Shown in pieces: positions 17,976 to 26,888 of a stretch of 64,000 nucleotides of DNA. Within the stretch, counting starts at the first letter, position 1. The number at the start of each line of letters is the position of its first letter. The position numbers and the translations under genes were made by a program. This stretch comes from Clostridium putrefaciens (GTDB taxonomy: Bacteria; Bacillota; Clostridia; Clostridiales; Clostridiaceae), in NCBI RefSeq assembly GCF_900461105.1, contig NZ_UFWZ01000001.1, forward strand, positions 1,302,001 through 1,366,000, in the 5' to 3' direction. The notes under the pieces are model-generated. The model ran no database searches. It was not told the DNA's origin and worked only from the letters and a program-made list of their open reading frames with translations.

Positions 17976-18344
17976 ATGCCATATGTTTTATTAATTTTGT
18001 TAGCCGCAGTGGTAGGTGTTATATTATATAACTTATTAAATGTATATTTATTAAGAAAGATAAATATTAACAAGTGGATCGTGCTAGGTGTTTCTATATT
18101 AGTTTTCTTTTTACCTATAGTGTTTAGTAGGTTTGAATTTAGCCCAAATATAATGTCTATAGTACAATCAATGCTTTTCGTAATATTGCTTTTATGGTTT
18201 TTTGATTTAAACTCAAAAGGACCAATAAAAAAAGAGAAACAGATAAATATAAAAACTAAAGCAAAGCCAAATAAGTTAAAAACTATGCCTAAAGATTCAA
18301 TAATAATAAATGATACAAATAAAAAAGGTAAAAACAAAAAATAA
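17976..18344 (+). CDS. Hypothetical three-helix membrane protein
   Basis: A 122-residue protein with hydrophobic helices near residues 2-22, 32-48 and 55-77, then a lysine-rich cytosolic tail (about 45 residues, many KxK). ATG 17976 lies six bases after a strong GGGGGGA-type site; the upstream in-frame ATG at 17937 has none. No family recognised. Confidence 0.6.
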   Translation: MPYVLLILLAAVVGVILYNLLNVYLLRKININKWIVLGVSILVFFLPIVFSRFEFSPNIMSIVQSMLFVILLLWFFDLNSKGPIKKEKQINIKTKAKPNKLKTMPKDSIIINDTNKKGKNKK

Positions 18345-18385
18345 TTCCCTTAAAAAAAGATATTAAGAATAAAAGGTTTAAAAAG

Positions 18386-18431
18386 AAAAGTTAAAAGTTT
18401 TAGCCATAGATGGTTAAAACTTTTAACTTTT
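18386..18431. terminator. Bidirectional terminator
   Basis: A 21-bp stem with one wobble pair (18386-18406 with 18411-18431) separates the membrane protein gene from the convergent PHP gene. Confidence 0.85.
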
Positions 18432-19435
18432 TAAAATTTATTTAAAAATATTGGAGAAGTAAGAGCGATAGCTCCACTTTGCAAAAATATCTTAGCTACA
18501 TACCATTTTTCATTTTCCTTAAAGGGAAGAGAACAAAAATATTTAATGTCCTTTTGGGGCGGAAAGTCCATTTCTTTTATACATACTCCATTAGATGATA
18601 TAAGTTTGATTTTTGTAATTTTATCCTCCCTATCTTCAGCATATAAAGAGAATTTTAAAGTGTTGTTTTTCTTGCAATTAAGTACATCACCCATTAAGCT
18701 ACCGTTAATATAAAAATGAACCTTAAGTGTTCTCGATTCAGTAGAATAGGTATTCCTATTTCTTAAAGATTGTAAAAGGTTTTTTCTATCTTTTTTCTCC
18801 ACTAGTACTGCAGTTAAATTATCGCTATCTCCAAAGTTTATCTTATGGTTATCTTGAGAGTTTATAGCCCCAAGTTTCCAACCTTTATCAAGAAGGGAAT
18901 AATAACGCTTTTCATATCTATTATAGGATTTAGCAGGGTAAAGACCATTTCCTACCTCAATTAAAGATAGGTGATTATTTAATAAAGGATTAAAATCAAG
19001 CTTTTCTATGTTTTTACTTGGGTGATTTATAGCCATTATAGGATTATTTACAGAGTTCCATAAAAGTAGCTTTTTAATATCCCCTATATCCCCTGAAAAG
19101 AAATTTTCTGAGGCGAATATATTTAAATGACCGTAAGGCTTTAAGGTAAATTCAAATCCTAAAATACCAATGAAATTATCATGCTTTTTATTAAACTTTT
19201 GTATGTCTTTTAAGGCATCTTCCCATTTATCTTTATCTTTATGTTTCTTATTATTATTTAAAGCATTATTGTGATCTGTTATTATAATAAAATCTAAGTT
19301 TTTATTTTTAGCATACTTTAAGGCTACCTTTACACCACCTGTACCTGTAGAGTTTTCAGTATGGCAGTGAGGTATCCCATAGATTATACTATGCTTTTTT
19401 TTAATAGAACCTTTAGATTTTTTACTTTTTCCCAT
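18431..19435 (-). CDS. PHP-domain metal-dependent hydrolase
   Basis: A 334-residue protein with a PHP domain: GIPHCHTENS (HxH pair, about residues 21-30), FIIITDHNNAL, a Gly-His-Leu metal ligand (PYGHLNIFAS), INHPS and SQDNHKINFGDSDN. The C-terminal 80 residues form a separate beta-rich domain. The layout resembles CehA/McbA-type phosphoesterases. A short basic N-terminus (KSKKSKGSIKKK) is unusual, and there is no signal peptide. ATG 19435 follows AAGGA. The substrate is unknown. Confidence 0.8.
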   Translation of the reverse strand: MGKSKKSKGSIKKKHSIIYGIPHCHTENSTGTGGVKVALKYAKNKNLDFIIITDHNNALNNNKKHKDKDKWEDALKDIQKFNKKHDNFIGILGFEFTLKPYGHLNIFASENFFSGDIGDIKKLLLWNSVNNPIMAINHPSKNIEKLDFNPLLNNHLSLIEVGNGLYPAKSYNRYEKRYYSLLDKGWKLGAINSQDNHKINFGDSDNLTAVLVEKKDRKNLLQSLRNRNTYSTESRTLKVHFYINGSLMGDVLNCKKNNTLKFSLYAEDREDKITKIKLISSNGVCIKEMDFPPQKDIKYFCSLPFKENEKWYVAKIFLQSGAIALTSPIFLNKF

Positions 19436-19504
19436 ATAGCACATCCTTAAAAATCTTTCTTATTAATATAATAGATAAAAGAGTGGGAATTGCTATTATG
19501 TTTT

Positions 19505-19633
19505 AGCGAATCAAACCTTGATGCGGCAAAAGAATTTGGAATGGCACCTATATTAATAGATAGATATGACATAAGAGACCTCAAAAGTAAATATCCTATA
19601 ATTAGGTCATTAAATGAATTAAATTATTATTAG
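19505..19633 (+). pseudogene. C-terminal scrap of a HAD hydrolase
   Basis: The frame reads SESNLDAAKEFGMAPILIDR followed by YPIIRSLNEL and a stop, matching the motif IV-to-end portion of phosphoglycolate phosphatase-like HAD proteins. No start or catalytic motif I is present. Confidence 0.6.
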
Positions 19634-19657
19634 GTAGCCCTAGGTGGACTACCTAAT
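19629..19657. terminator. Possible hairpin terminator
   Basis: ATTAGGTAG (19629-19637) pairs with CTACCTAAT (19649-19657). It lies downstream of the minus-strand lipoprotein gene. The U-tract is weak, so the function is uncertain. Confidence 0.45.
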
Positions 19658-19682
19658 ACCAATTTAAAAGGTTGTTTACTGT

Positions 19683-20270
19683 TTACATATGGCCATATAT
19701 ATCATATATTTTCCAATCTGAATCGTCCTTTTCTTTACAAACTATAAAATATCTTGTCCAATTCCCACTACCCCATTGAGCAGTTTCATTATATTTATCA
19801 GTTAGTTTATTTGTATACTTAACTTCAATAATTTCAAATTCATTTGGGTTATATTCCTTTAACCTATCCATATACCAATAATATTTAATATCATTAGGTT
19901 TATTAGAATAATCTTTTTCGTTTAGTTTTTCTAAACTATGAACAGTTAGTTCTTCTGTATATAATCCATTATTAAAGTTTTCTTTATATATTTTTGGATA
20001 TGAATTAAAACTTTCGCTATTAATAAAGATATTTTCAAAGTCGTTATATTCATCACTTATTTCAATTTTAAAATAATCAAGAATAACCTTTTCGCCATAT
20101 GATTTTGGAACAATTTCTGATTTGAAAAATCTCTCACCATTTTTGATTTCTAATACATAATCTTTTTCTAGCTTTGTTTCTTGTTTGTCTTTCACAGTAC
20201 CACATCCCAATAAAATAAAAGAAAATAATGTGAATATACAAAGTACCACTATATTTTTTTTTAGGCGCAT
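19683..20270 (-). CDS. Hypothetical lipoprotein
   Basis: A 195-residue protein with a lipoprotein signal (MRLKKNIVVLCIF, lipobox ILLGC near residues 19-23). The rest is soluble and rich in Lys, Glu, Tyr and Asn, ending with NWTRYFIVCKEKDDSDWKIYDIYG. The closing strand pattern resembles DUF4829-type lipoproteins of clostridia, but I cannot confirm that. RBS GGAGGATTTATAA precedes the ATG. It stands alone. Confidence 0.7.
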   Translation of the reverse strand: MRLKKNIVVLCIFTLFSFILLGCGTVKDKQETKLEKDYVLEIKNGERFFKSEIVPKSYGEKVILDYFKIEISDEYNDFENIFINSESFNSYPKIYKENFNNGLYTEELTVHSLEKLNEKDYSNKPNDIKYYWYMDRLKEYNPNEFEIIEVKYTNKLTDKYNETAQWGSGNWTRYFIVCKEKDDSDWKIYDIYGHM

Positions 20271-20596
20271 TTATAAATCCTCCTTTTCAATTGAAATATT
20301 TGTAGTTAATCGATTATACTTCACTATATAATAATTATACATTATTTAGGTCAAGTAAATACCACTTTAATAGTGTAGATCATTACTTTTTATAGTGTAA
20401 TTTAATGATTTTAGAAAGTTGTACGTAATATTTAGAACAAGGGTAATTTTTATTTAAAGTATAGTATAAAGTCATAATGCATGTTATAATTTGGTATTGC
20501 TATACTGAGTAGTACAACTTTATAAAAAGGTTTAAAGAGTTCTAATCAGTATAATTATATACTAATAGAAAGTTTATGAAAGTAGGGGTATATAAA
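20271..20596. other. 326-bp divergent promoter region with a 10-bp inverted repeat
   Basis: This stretch separates the lipoprotein gene from hypB. AAAGTTGTAC (20415-20424) recurs as its exact inverse GTACAACTTT at 20512-20521, 87 bases apart. Several AT-rich -10-like boxes lie between them. The repeat could be paired operator half-sites or the base of a leader stem; I cannot assign a regulator. Confidence 0.4.
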
Positions 20597-21265
20597 ATGG
20601 ATGAATTTAAAATTCTTAAAATCAAGGAAAGCGTTTTCAAAGACAATGATGAACAAGCTGATTTGCTTAGGCAAGATTTAAAAAGGGAAAAGACATTTTT
20701 ACTGAATTTGATGTCATCGCCGGGTTCAGGTAAAACAACAACTCTTGTAAGAACAATTGAGGCGTTGAAAGATAAGATGCGTATTGGAATTTTAGAAGCT
20801 GATATTGACTCAGATGTCGATGCACATGCAGTTGCAAAGACTGGTACAAAAGTAATTCAATTACATACAGGTGGAATGTGTCATCTTGATGCAGATATGA
20901 CGAAGCAAGGGTTATTAGGGTTAGGTACAGAAAACATTGATTGCGCCATATTAGAAAATGTAGGGAACCTAGTGTGCCCAGCAGAATTTGATACAGGAGC
21001 ATCAAAAAATGCTATGATTTTGAGTATTCCAGAAGGAGACGATAAACCTTTAAAATATCCTTTAATGTTTTCAATTGTTGATGTTTTACTAATTAATAAG
21101 ATTGATGCTATTGACTATTTTGACTTTGATTTAGAAGCTGTAAAAGGCCGTGTTAAAAAGTTAAATCCGAAAATTAAGATTATACCAATTTCAGCTAAAA
21201 CAGGTGAGGGAATTGAAGAGTGGGCTCAATGGTTACGTACTGAAGTTGAAAATTGGAACGGATAA
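20597..21265 (+). CDS. hypB: HypB-type nickel-insertion GTPase (copy 1)
   Basis: A 222-residue SIMIBI-class GTPase that delivers nickel to metalloenzymes. The P-loop is SSPGSGKTT near residues 39-47, the metal-site loop is GGMCHLDADM (Cys-His pair near residue 97), followed by ENVGNLVCPAEFD and the G4 motif NKIDAID. It lacks the N-terminal His-rich nickel-storage stretch of some HypBs. ATG 20597 follows GTAGGGG; ATG 20576 precedes that site and is rejected. It starts the cluster hypB, Fe-S oxidoreductase, hypA. Confidence 0.9.
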   Translation: MDEFKILKIKESVFKDNDEQADLLRQDLKREKTFLLNLMSSPGSGKTTTLVRTIEALKDKMRIGILEADIDSDVDAHAVAKTGTKVIQLHTGGMCHLDADMTKQGLLGLGTENIDCAILENVGNLVCPAEFDTGASKNAMILSIPEGDDKPLKYPLMFSIVDVLLINKIDAIDYFDFDLEAVKGRVKKLNPKIKIIPISAKTGEGIEEWAQWLRTEVENWNG

Positions 21266-21304
21266 TATAATAATTATAAAACTAAAAATTTGGGGGTAAT
21301 ATAG

Positions 21305-24007
21305 ATGGTTAAGGAAAAGGTACTAGATCTTGCAAATAAGATTAGTAGGGTAAAACGTGGTACAAAATTAGAAATCACGCCTGAACATCCAGAATACAAA
21401 ATTTTAGAACCGGTTGTTACAGAAGAAATGGCAGAAGCAGCGCTTTGTCTTGAACTTCGTAAAGCAAAAAGCGCTAAAGAAATTGCGTTAGAGTGTGGTA
21501 AATCTGTAGAGGAAACTGAAAAGCTTTTATGGAAATTAGCTGTTGATGGGGTAGCTTTTGTGAGTAAAATAGATGGGGTTGATAAGTACTGGCATGATAT
21601 TTGGGTTCCAGGACATATGGAAATGATGGTTAATAATAAAGAGAATGTAAGAAAGTATCCTCAAATTGCTTTAGCTTTCGATGAATACGGAAGAAAAAAG
21701 GGCCCTATGGCAGCAGGATTATTTCCTGTAGGTGTAGGACCTATGAGAGTTATACCAATTGAGACATCGATAGAAGGAGAAACAAGAAGAGCATCTTATG
21801 AAGAGGTTTCAAAATATCTTAATGAAAATACTATTTTCTCAGTTTCTGATTGTTCCTGTCGTACATCAAGAGAGGCTATGGGAGAAGGGTGTGGTCATTT
21901 AAAGGAAGATATGTGTATTCAGATGGGACATGCTGCTGAATACTATATTCGTACAGGTAGAGGACGAGAGATTACACGTGAAGAGGCTTTTGAGATTATT
22001 AGAAAAGCCGAAGAAAATGGATTAATGCATAGCATACCAAACACAGATGGTCCAGGAAAGACTCACGCTATTTGTAATTGTTGTGGATGTTCATGTTTTG
22101 CATTAAGAATTGCAGGTATGTTCATTAATAATGATATGATACGTTCAAATTATGTTTCTAAGATTGACCAAGATAAGTGCGTTGCCTGTGGAGAATGTGT
22201 TGAGGTCTGTCCTGTAAATGCATTGAAATTAGGTCAGAAGTTATGTTCTAAAACTCCGACAATTAAGAAAGAAAGAGATGAGTTTCCGTCTAATACGGAA
22301 TGGGGACCAGATAAGTGGAATGAAGACTACCGTATTAATAGAGAAAATGTGGTTGATACAGGAACAAGCCCTTGCAAAACAAATTGTCCAGCACATATTT
22401 CTGTTCAAGGATACATTAAACTAGCATCTCAGGGAAGATATAAAGAAGCCCTTGAGCTTATAAAACATGAAAATCCATTTCCAGCAGTATGTGGACGTAT
22501 ATGCCCAAGAAAATGTGAAACAGAATGTACAAGAGGTGATATTGACGATCCAGTTGCTGTAGATGAAATCAAAAAGTTTATTGCAGAGCAAGATTTAAAT
22601 ATGGAAAATCGATATGTCCCAAAATTAAGACATAACTATGGGAAGAAGATTGCAGTTGTTGGTTCAGGACCTTCAGGGCTTTCTTGTGCTTACTATTTAG
22701 CAATTGATGGTTATAAGGTAACTGTATTTGAAAAACAAAAAGCTCTTGGTGGTATGCTCACACTTGGAATACCATCCTACAGACTGGAAAAAGATGTAGT
22801 AAATGCAGAAATAGATATTTTAAAAGAATTAGGTGTAGAATTTAAAATGGGCGTGGAAGTAGGTAAGGATGTAAGTCTTAAAGATTTAAGAGGTAAAGGT
22901 TATGAAGCATTCTATCTTGCAATTGGTGCTCAAACAGGTAGAAATCTTGGTATAGAAGGTGAAGACGCAAAAGGCGTTATTACAGGAGTTGATTTTCTTC
23001 GAGAGGTAAACTTAGGTAATGATGTAAACCTTCAAGATAATGTTGTTGTAATTGGTGGAGGAAATGTTGCTATTGATGTTGCAAGAACGGCTACAAGAGT
23101 TGGGGCTTCTAAGGTAGATATGTATTGTCTGGAAAGCTTAAAAGAAATGCCTGCTCTTGAAGAAGAAATTGGAGATGCTGTATCAGAAGGTATTGTAATA
23201 AACAATTCTTGGGGACCAAAAAGAATCCTTAAAGAAGATGGAAAAGTTACGGGCATAGAGTTTAAAAGATGTATTTCGGTTTTGGATAGTGATGGAAGAT
23301 TTAGTCCTGTGTTTGACGAAGATGAAATTAAAATTGTAAAGACTAATAATATCTTGATTTCAGTAGGACAAGGAATAGATTGGTCAAACCTATTAGAAGA
23401 AAGCAAGATAGAACTTAATCCAAACAAGACAATAAAAGTAGATTCATTTACGCTTCAGACAGGAGAGAAGGATGTATTTGCTGGCGGAGATGCTATGACA
23501 GGACCTAAATTTGCTATTGATGCTATTGCATTAGGTAAAGAAGGCTCAATTTCAATACATCGTTATGTTCAAAAGGGACAAAGCTTAGTTAATGGACGTG
23601 ATAGAAGGGTATATCATGCCTTCGATAAAGAAACCTTGAACCTCGAAGGCTATGATAGGATTCCAAGACAAAAGATAGATCATGTAGATGGATCTGAATC
23701 TAAAGAGTCCTTTAAAGATTTGCGTAACACATTTACAAAAGAACAAATTGAGCTTGAAACAAAGCGTTGTCTTGGATGTGGTGCTACAACTGTAGATGAA
23801 TACTTATGTGTAGGGTGTGGGGCCTGTACAACTAGATGTAAGTTTGATGCAATTTCACTTGTGAAAAAGTATGACGCTGAAAGTGTTCCACTTGAAAAGC
23901 TAAAACCTATAATACTTAAAAATATGATTAAGCGTAAAGGTAGAATTACAATTAAAAAGGTCAACAATTTTGTGAGTGGTGTTTTTTCTAAGAAGATACA
24001 AAACTAA
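21305..24007 (+). CDS. Large Fe-S/flavin pyridine-nucleotide oxidoreductase (GltD-like fusion)
   Basis: A 900-residue modular protein. Residues 1-290 form a helical N-terminal domain with SDCSCRTS (near 181) and CNCCGCSCFALR (near 258), likely metal-binding. A ferredoxin motif CVACGECVEVCP lies near 292-303. A GltD-type module follows: CKTNCPAHI (near 358), CGRICPRKCETEC (near 397), the FAD Rossmann motif GSGPSG (near 453) and the NAD(P) motif GGGNVA (near 583). The end carries CLGCGATTVDEYLCVGCGAC, a further Fe-S pair. It should pass electrons between NAD(P)H and ferredoxin-like partners. It sits between hypB and hypA, implying a link with nickel-enzyme maturation or with the enzyme served. 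The electron partner is unknown. Confidence 0.85.
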   Translation: MVKEKVLDLANKISRVKRGTKLEITPEHPEYKILEPVVTEEMAEAALCLELRKAKSAKEIALECGKSVEETEKLLWKLAVDGVAFVSKIDGVDKYWHDIWVPGHMEMMVNNKENVRKYPQIALAFDEYGRKKGPMAAGLFPVGVGPMRVIPIETSIEGETRRASYEEVSKYLNENTIFSVSDCSCRTSREAMGEGCGHLKEDMCIQMGHAAEYYIRTGRGREITREEAFEIIRKAEENGLMHSIPNTDGPGKTHAICNCCGCSCFALRIAGMFINNDMIRSNYVSKIDQDKCVACGECVEVCPVNALKLGQKLCSKTPTIKKERDEFPSNTEWGPDKWNEDYRINRENVVDTGTSPCKTNCPAHISVQGYIKLASQGRYKEALELIKHENPFPAVCGRICPRKCETECTRGDIDDPVAVDEIKKFIAEQDLNMENRYVPKLRHNYGKKIAVVGSGPSGLSCAYYLAIDGYKVTVFEKQKALGGMLTLGIPSYRLEKDVVNAEIDILKELGVEFKMGVEVGKDVSLKDLRGKGYEAFYLAIGAQTGRNLGIEGEDAKGVITGVDFLREVNLGNDVNLQDNVVVIGGGNVAIDVARTATRVGASKVDMYCLESLKEMPALEEEIGDAVSEGIVINNSWGPKRILKEDGKVTGIEFKRCISVLDSDGRFSPVFDEDEIKIVKTNNILISVGQGIDWSNLLEESKIELNPNKTIKVDSFTLQTGEKDVFAGGDAMTGPKFAIDAIALGKEGSISIHRYVQKGQSLVNGRDRRVYHAFDKETLNLEGYDRIPRQKIDHVDGSESKESFKDLRNTFTKEQIELETKRCLGCGATTVDEYLCVGCGACTTRCKFDAISLVKKYDAESVPLEKLKPIILKNMIKRKGRITIKKVNNFVSGVFSKKIQN

Positions 24008-24069
24008 AAGACAAAGGGGATAATGAGTCCCCTACAGTCTTTAAAATTAAAAGTGTAGAGGTGATTTTA

Positions 24070-24411
24070 TTGCATGAAGTGGGAGTTTTAATTGAAGTTG
24101 TAAAAAAGGTTGAAAATATAGCGAAGGTAAATAAATTAACAAAGATTGATACATTAGTGCTACAAATTGGGGAACTTTCGTCCATGATTCCAAGATATAT
24201 AGAAGCGTGCTACCCAGCGGCAGTAGATGGAACGTTACTACAAGATACCACATTAAAAATTGAGATATTACCAGGAAATTGTATTTGTAAAAGTTGCAAT
24301 AAGGTCTTTAATTTGCTTGAAAATAATAGCAAATGTCCAAATTGTGAAGGGGGATACTGGGATTTATTGAGCGGAAAAGAATTTATGATAAAAGAAATAA
24401 TTGCTTACTAA
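24070..24411 (+). CDS. hypA: HypA-type nickel metallochaperone
   Basis: A 113-residue protein. The frame could begin at GTG 24061, but the GAGGTG overlapping that codon is the ribosome site for TTG 24070. That start gives M-H-E-V-G, and the second-position His with Glu3 is the known HypA nickel site. The C-terminal zinc finger is CKSC-x-CPNC with both CxxC pairs present (near residues 75-97). It works with HypB to insert nickel. It lies 62 bases after the oxidoreductase gene and is presumably in the same operon. Confidence 0.9.
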   Translation: MHEVGVLIEVVKKVENIAKVNKLTKIDTLVLQIGELSSMIPRYIEACYPAAVDGTLLQDTTLKIEILPGNCICKSCNKVFNLLENNSKCPNCEGGYWDLLSGKEFMIKEIIAY

Positions 24412-24434
24412 ATAATGTAAATATAAAGCAGTCC

Positions 24435-24854
24435 TTAAATTATTAAAGTTTCTTTGATATCTATAATAATTTCATTAATAATTTCTTTTATTTCAAGATT
24501 TCTTGTTCCAGGAATAAAAACATTATGGTTTCGTAGTGGAATGATATATTTAATACAATCCATTTGAAAAATATATTGGGTTATTGATGCAGGTATTTCA
24601 CTATTAATGCCACCATTGCATATAACTCCAATAGGTCCTATGATACAGTTTATATTTTGTCTATCACAAAAAGAACATATGGCCTTTTCACCAGTAATAC
24701 CAACGTTAGCTCCAGCTCTAACCATGTTAGATGTAGCAATAGTGTTAGTACCCAAACCAATTATGTATATTTCTTTTGGAATTTCTTTACGGATCCTTTT
24801 GATAACTGTTTGTCCTAGTCCTGCACCTTGAGCATCAATAACTGCTATTTTCAT
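24435..24854 (-). CDS. DUF3842 protein
   Basis: A 139-residue cytosolic protein beginning MKIAVIDAQGAGLGQTVIKRI, a Rossmann-like Gly-rich start typical of DUF3842. It has two cysteines in CSFCDRQ near residue 60 and a Gly/Ile-rich stretch GPIGVICNGGIN. The first in-frame start (24872) precedes the ribosome site GGAGG; ATG 24854 is preferred. It is transcribed against hypA and diverges from the second hypB. The family often occurs beside hyp genes, which suggests a nickel-related role, but no activity is known. Confidence 0.8.
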   Translation of the reverse strand: MKIAVIDAQGAGLGQTVIKRIRKEIPKEIYIIGLGTNTIATSNMVRAGANVGITGEKAICSFCDRQNINCIIGPIGVICNGGINSEIPASITQYIFQMDCIKYIIPLRNHNVFIPGTRNLEIKEIINEIIIDIKETLII

Positions 24855-24985
24855 AATAAACAAATCCTCCAAGTAATAATATTAAAAGTAATACAATGGT
24901 TAATTGCACTAATGTTTTGTATAATGTAATTATAAATGCAAAATGCAATAAAGTACAATAGAAGAATTTATTGGAGTGTGTAATA

Positions 24986-25648
24986 ATGAAAATAACAAGA
25001 TTAACACAAGGGTTAGAGGGAAATAAAGATTGTAGTGATGAAATTAAAAAATTATTAAATGAAAAAGATGTATATATGATAAATGTAATGGGCTCACCAG
25101 GATCCGGCAAAACTAGCCTAATAGTTGAACTAATTAACGGACTAAAAGATGAGTATAACATAGGTGTTATTGAAGGGGATATTGCAGGGCAAATTGATGC
25201 TGAAAAGATTGATGCATTAGGAATTCCTGTGGTTCAACTTAACATTGAGGGTGCTTGTCATATTGAGGCTATATCAATTAAAAACATTATCCAGTATTTT
25301 AATTTAGATGAAATAGATTTGATTTTCATTGAAAATGTTGGGAATCTAGTTTGCCCTGCAGAATTTAATGTAGGTGAAGATTTAAAAGTAGCTATTTTAA
25401 GTGTTCCAGAAGGAGACGATAAGCCAGAAAAGTATCCTTTGATGTTCACAATAACTGATGCAGTAATAATAGGTAAGTATGATATGGTTGAACACTTTGA
25501 ATTTGATGATAATAAGGTAGAAATGGTTACTAATAATTATAATTCAAATACTGAAGTATTCAGAATATCTACAAGGACAGGTGAGGGTATAGAAGACTTA
25601 GTTAAGTATATGAAAAGGACAATTAATTTTAAGATAAACAAACATTAG
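24986..25648 (+). CDS. hypB: HypB-type nickel-insertion GTPase (copy 2)
   Basis: A 220-residue paralogue of the HypB at 20.6 kb. The P-loop is GSPGSGKTS (near residue 35), the metal loop is EGACHIEAIS, and ENVGNLVCPAEFN follows. The G4 region reads IIGKYDMVEH, where HypB normally has NKxD, so guanine recognition may be altered. TTG 24971 is in frame, but GGAG lies before ATG 24986. It precedes the ABC transporter operon. Confidence 0.85.
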   Translation: MKITRLTQGLEGNKDCSDEIKKLLNEKDVYMINVMGSPGSGKTSLIVELINGLKDEYNIGVIEGDIAGQIDAEKIDALGIPVVQLNIEGACHIEAISIKNIIQYFNLDEIDLIFIENVGNLVCPAEFNVGEDLKVAILSVPEGDDKPEKYPLMFTITDAVIIGKYDMVEHFEFDDNKVEMVTNNYNSNTEVFRISTRTGEGIEDLVKYMKRTINFKINKH

Positions 25649-25668
25649 ATGAACTACAATGTGAGTTT

Positions 25669-25848
25669 ATTTGACAGAAATGGCAAAATGATTTAAACTA
25701 TTTTAAGTAAGTCGAATCTTACTTAGAGTAGTAGTCAAATTTATCTTTTTTAAAATTTACATAATTTAATAATTATTAATATTAAACCACGAAGGTTTTA
25801 GCATCTTTTTTTATTTTGAAGAAGGAGCTTAATTTTTCGTGGTTTTTA
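25669..25848 (+). promoter_or_regulatory. Structured leader upstream of the ABC transporter operon
   Basis: Two nested inverted repeats occur before the permease gene. ATTTGAC (25669-25675) pairs with GTCAAAT (25734-25740) around an inner AAGTAAG/CTTACTT stem. AAACCACGAA (25784-25793) pairs exactly with TTCGTGGTTT (25836-25845), followed by a T-rich tail. The second looks like a terminator or attenuator. No known metal riboswitch was recognised. Confidence 0.4.
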
Positions 25849-25880
25849 TGTTTTTATCATATTTAGGGAGGAGATGCTTT

Positions 25881-26888
25881 TTGAATAATATAATTTATGC
25901 AATGAAAAAAGGAGTACAGTTTATCTTAATTATATTTTTGCTGTCTATAACTGTATTTTATATGTCAAGATTATCACCTGGTGACCCTTTAGTATCTTAT
26001 TATGGAGAAGGGGTTAAAAGGATGAATACTACACAAAAACTAGAAGCAATGAAAAGACTAGGACTAAATGATCCTATATATAAACAATATATAAGATGGT
26101 TATCAAATGCGGCTCATGGACAATACGGTATATCTTATAAATATAAGCAAGATGTTACAAGGGTAATTGGAAACGTGTATAAAAATACAATTATTTTAGG
26201 TGGACTTTCTTATATCCTGACTTTTTTATTTGCTTTGTTTTTGGGGATATTTTGTGCATTACATGAGGATAAACTTATTGATAAAGTTATGTGTAAAGTA
26301 GGTATTGTAACCACATCCATACCACCATTTTGGATAGCGTTGGTGCTTATATTAATTTTTAGTATTAATTTAAGAGTGTTACCTTCAAGTGGTGCATATG
26401 CCATGGGTAAATCGAAAAGTTATATAAGTCGGGTAGAGCACCTTGTATTGCCTCTAACTGTTCTTATATTAAGTCACCTTTGGTATTATACATACATTGT
26501 TCGAAATAAGCTGGTGGAAGAAATGAGACGGGATTATGTGTTATTATGCAAAGTTAAAGGTTTAAGTAAGAAAAAGATCATTTATAAAGATTGTTTAAGA
26601 AATATTATGCCCTCTTATATTAGCGTTATGGCAATGTCTGTTCCTCATATCTTAGGAGGAACTTATGTAGTAGAGAAGGTTTTCTCTTACCCGGGACTTG
26701 GAACACTTTCTTTTGAAAGTGCTAAGTATCATGATTATAACATGCTTATGGTGCTATGCCTTATAACAGGGATATTAGTTATTTTTGCAAATGTTATTGC
26801 ACAGATTATTAACGATAAAATAGACCCTAGAATGAAGCATCATGGAGGTGACAGCCAGTGGAGCAAAAATGCAGTGACTTTGAAATAG
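25881..26888 (+). CDS. ABC transporter permease, NikB/OppB type
   Basis: A 335-residue inner-membrane permease with six helices and the family landmarks SRLSPGDPL near residue 29, SIPPFWIALVLI, and the EAA-type loop DYVLLCKVKGLSKKKIIYKDCLRN near residue 220. TTG 25881 lies nine bases after GGAGG; the upstream in-frame start at 25839 lies before that site and over the leader hairpin. It is the first of five transporter genes. Peptide and nickel importers cannot be separated by this subunit. The hyp genes beside it favour nickel. Confidence 0.88.
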   Translation: MNNIIYAMKKGVQFILIIFLLSITVFYMSRLSPGDPLVSYYGEGVKRMNTTQKLEAMKRLGLNDPIYKQYIRWLSNAAHGQYGISYKYKQDVTRVIGNVYKNTIILGGLSYILTFLFALFLGIFCALHEDKLIDKVMCKVGIVTTSIPPFWIALVLILIFSINLRVLPSSGAYAMGKSKSYISRVEHLVLPLTVLILSHLWYYTYIVRNKLVEEMRRDYVLLCKVKGLSKKKIIYKDCLRNIMPSYISVMAMSVPHILGGTYVVEKVFSYPGLGTLSFESAKYHDYNMLMVLCLITGILVIFANVIAQIINDKIDPRMKHHGGDSQWSKNAVTLK

